The notes under the pieces are model-generated. The model worked only from the letters and a program-made list of their open reading frames with translations, made no database searches and was not told the DNA's origin. Positions 31,644 through 33,041 of a stretch of DNA of 33,041 nucleotides are shown here, one piece after another. This DNA comes from Comamonas phosphati (GTDB lineage Bacteria; Pseudomonadota; Gammaproteobacteria; Burkholderiales; Burkholderiaceae_C): NCBI RefSeq assembly GCF_014637085.1, contig NZ_BMEU01000034.1, positions 1 through 33,041 of the forward strand. The letters are read 5' to 3'. Positions within the stretch are counted from its first letter, which is position 1; each line of letters begins with the position of its first letter. The position numbers and the translations under genes are program-made.

Positions 31644-32756
31644 ATGGGTACAACAAAACTGGCTTTCACTGCTCTGGGCACCATGGCCTGCACTCTTTTG
31701 CCCATAGGCAGCTGGGCGCAGTCTTCGCTGCAGGTCTACGGCGTCATGGACGTCGGTGTCTCCTCTTACCGGGGTGAAGGTGCGGGTTCGCGCCAGATGG
31801 TCACGTCCAGCGGCAATCAGGCCAGCCGCATCGGCTTTAGAGGCCGTGAAGATCTGGGCAATGGCCTCTACGCCGGCTTCGATCTGGAGGCGGGTCTCAA
31901 TGCCGACACCGGCACTGGTCAGGCCAGCAACAGCAACAACCAGCCTTCGGGCGCCGTGGGCGGAACGGGGCTGACGTTCAACCGCAAGTCCTATGTCTAT
32001 CTGCAAGGCAAGCAGTGGGGTGAGCTGCGCCTGGGCCGCGACTATGTGCCAGCCTTCTGGAATATGTTCCTCTACGACCCCTTTCGCGTTGGCGTGGGCA
32101 TGAGCGCCCATGTACTGCACGGCACTACCGTGACGGGCTTCCGCGCCTCCAATAGCGTGGGCTATTTTTCGCCGGGCTGCTCCGGCCCTGGCTGCAAGGG
32201 CTTGTTTTACCAGGCCATGGTGGCCTTTGGTGAAAACGATGCTGGGCCCAACCGCCAGGATGGCCGCGTCTATGGCGCACGCATAGGCTATGGCGGTCAG
32301 CAGTGGGACGCCGCCATCGCCGCCGCCGCCACCAAGAACCGCGCAGCTGACGACTACACCCAGATCAATATTGCGGCCTCCTACCTCTGGGAAGGTCACC
32401 GCTTCATGGCGCTGGCCGCCGACCATCGCACCGGCAACCGCCTGCCGGGTCTGGACAATGCCAACCGCGTGCGCTACTGGCAGCTTGGTGCCGTCTGGAA
32501 GATTGGCAATGACAACATTCCCATGAGCTTTATGCGTTTGACCCGCAATGACAACAGTGGCAGCAGCTCGCAAAAATATGCCGTGGGCTATGTGCACAAT
32601 CTCTCCAAGCGTACCGCCATCTACGGCACCTACGCCTACGTGGACAACCGCGGCAGCATCAACCTGCCCGTGGCGACCGGGGCACTCATGGGCCCGACAC
32701 CTGTGGCAGGTGGCAATGCCTCAGGCTTCGATATCGGTCTGCGCCATAGTTTCTGA
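31644..32756 (+). CDS. Gram-negative porin (Porin_4 type)
   Basis: 370 residues from ATG 31644 (AGGAG at 31633-31637). A signal peptide ends at GSWAQ (about 26). The mature chain starts SSLQVYGVMDVGVSSY and includes SRIGFRGREDLGNGLYAGFDLE, FNRKSYVYLQG and LGRDYVP, all hallmark Burkholderiales porin strands. It ends GFDIGLRHSF with the C-terminal Phe needed for outer-membrane assembly. Such porins admit small anionic solutes; placement after the Bug gene suggests the same substrate. The 265-bp gap between Bug and porin has no gene. Confidence 0.93.
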   Translation: MGTTKLAFTALGTMACTLLPIGSWAQSSLQVYGVMDVGVSSYRGEGAGSRQMVTSSGNQASRIGFRGREDLGNGLYAGFDLEAGLNADTGTGQASNSNNQPSGAVGGTGLTFNRKSYVYLQGKQWGELRLGRDYVPAFWNMFLYDPFRVGVGMSAHVLHGTTVTGFRASNSVGYFSPGCSGPGCKGLFYQAMVAFGENDAGPNRQDGRVYGARIGYGGQQWDAAIAAAATKNRAADDYTQINIAASYLWEGHRFMALAADHRTGNRLPGLDNANRVRYWQLGAVWKIGNDNIPMSFMRLTRNDNSGSSSQKYAVGYVHNLSKRTAIYGTYAYVDNRGSINLPVATGALMGPTPVAGGNASGFDIGLRHSF

Positions 32757-32846
32757 CCCAACCGAAATCCTCATCTGATAGCCGAAAGCACTTGATGGAA
32801 AAGCGCTAAAGCGCAATTCAGCTGTATCCATCAAGCCGGCAGTACA

Positions 32847-32876
32847 AAAGCCCGGAGCTTAAAGCCTCCGGGCTTT
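32847..32876 (+). terminator. Strong bidirectional terminator after the porin
   Basis: A perfect 11-bp stem AAAGCCCGGAG (32847-32857) with CTCCGGGCTTT (32866-32876) and an 8-nt loop. It lies 90 bp beyond the porin stop and about 56 bp beyond the end of the convergent thiolase gene, with A and T runs that let it serve both. Confidence 0.85.
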
Positions 32877-32932
32877 CCATTGGGTAGGGATGCAAGGTCT
32901 TATCCGCCTGTAGGCGTGCGCTCACCTATGCT

Positions 32933-33041
32933 TTACACGCGCTCGAAGATGGCCGCAATGCCCTGGCCGCCGCCTATGCACATGGTCACCAGCGCGTAGC
33001 GGCCGCCCGTGCGCTGCAGCTCGGCAATGGCCTTGGTGGTG
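32933..33041 (-). CDS. Acetyl-CoA acetyltransferase, C-terminal part (runs off the window)
   Basis: The last 35 codons read [20 protein letters not shown] then [15 protein letters not shown] and stop (TAA 32933-32935). The CIGGGQG motif with its acid/base Cys is the diagnostic end of degradative or biosynthetic thiolases (AtoB/PhaA-type). It converges on the porin. It is a useful in-window contrast to the thiolase at 10538, which lacks this Cys. Confidence 0.88.
   Translation of the reverse strand, partial: TTKAIAELQRTGGRYALVTMCIGGGQGIAAIFERV

Overview
The window looks like chromosome from a high-GC betaproteobacterium of the Comamonadaceae, most likely Comamonas or a close relative. This rests on the gene repertoire: Bug-family (TctC-like) solute-binding proteins, a Porin_4-type porin, metNIQ, and a bioMN/bioY cluster with an acyl-CoA ligase and thiolase. 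A GC-rich repeat is also placed directly behind stop codons. The species call is inference; no rRNA or marker gene is present, and I saw no tRNA or CRISPR.

Layout. 1-523: IS debris (end of an IS3-type element abutting a doubly deleted IS5-family transposase). 581-5197: a Sel1-repeat protein, a GH3 lipoprotein glycosidase and its probable LacI-family regulator, with a perfect 14-bp palindromic operator candidate between them. 5420-6045: an IS5 fragment running into the 3' end of a small conserved gene. 6348-9603: methionine uptake, metN-metI, an SSB-like OB-fold gene, then metQ. 9818-15418, all on the minus strand: energy-coupling-factor biotin transporter genes (ATPase, EcfT, BioY) followed by translationally coupled acyl-CoA ligase and thiolase genes and a nitroreductase. 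15613-16139: a 527-bp IS5 deletion derivative with intact ends. 16502-20015: a periplasmic thioredoxin-like protein, a DUF2946-like protein with a His/Cys cluster, a His-rich outer-membrane barrel and a CLC chloride/proton exchanger. 20262-21602: an apparently complete IS2-group IS3 element. 21681-24229: a BKACE enzyme divergent from a Bug protein. 24239-28187: a mosaic of hsdR, IS30-, IS21-, IS256- and IS4-type pieces surrounding a COG4315 lipoprotein and a catalase-related peroxidase. 28217-32756: an AraC regulator divergent from a TauD/TfdA dioxygenase, a second Bug protein and a porin. 32933-33041: the 3' end of an acetyl-CoA acetyltransferase.

How the genes work together. The 9.8-15.4 kb block combines biotin (or precursor) uptake with a ligase-thiolase pair. 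The same bioY/ligase/thiolase association is known from the Bacillus bioY-yhfT-yhfS operon, so a biotin-precursor salvage role is plausible but unproven. The BKACE, Bug, AraC, dioxygenase and porin genes look like one catabolic island for an organic acid, split by mobile DNA. I found no wholly novel system. The best leads are the stop-codon-associated repeat family, the biotin-linked acyl pathway with an unusual thiolase, and the His/Cys-rich envelope module.
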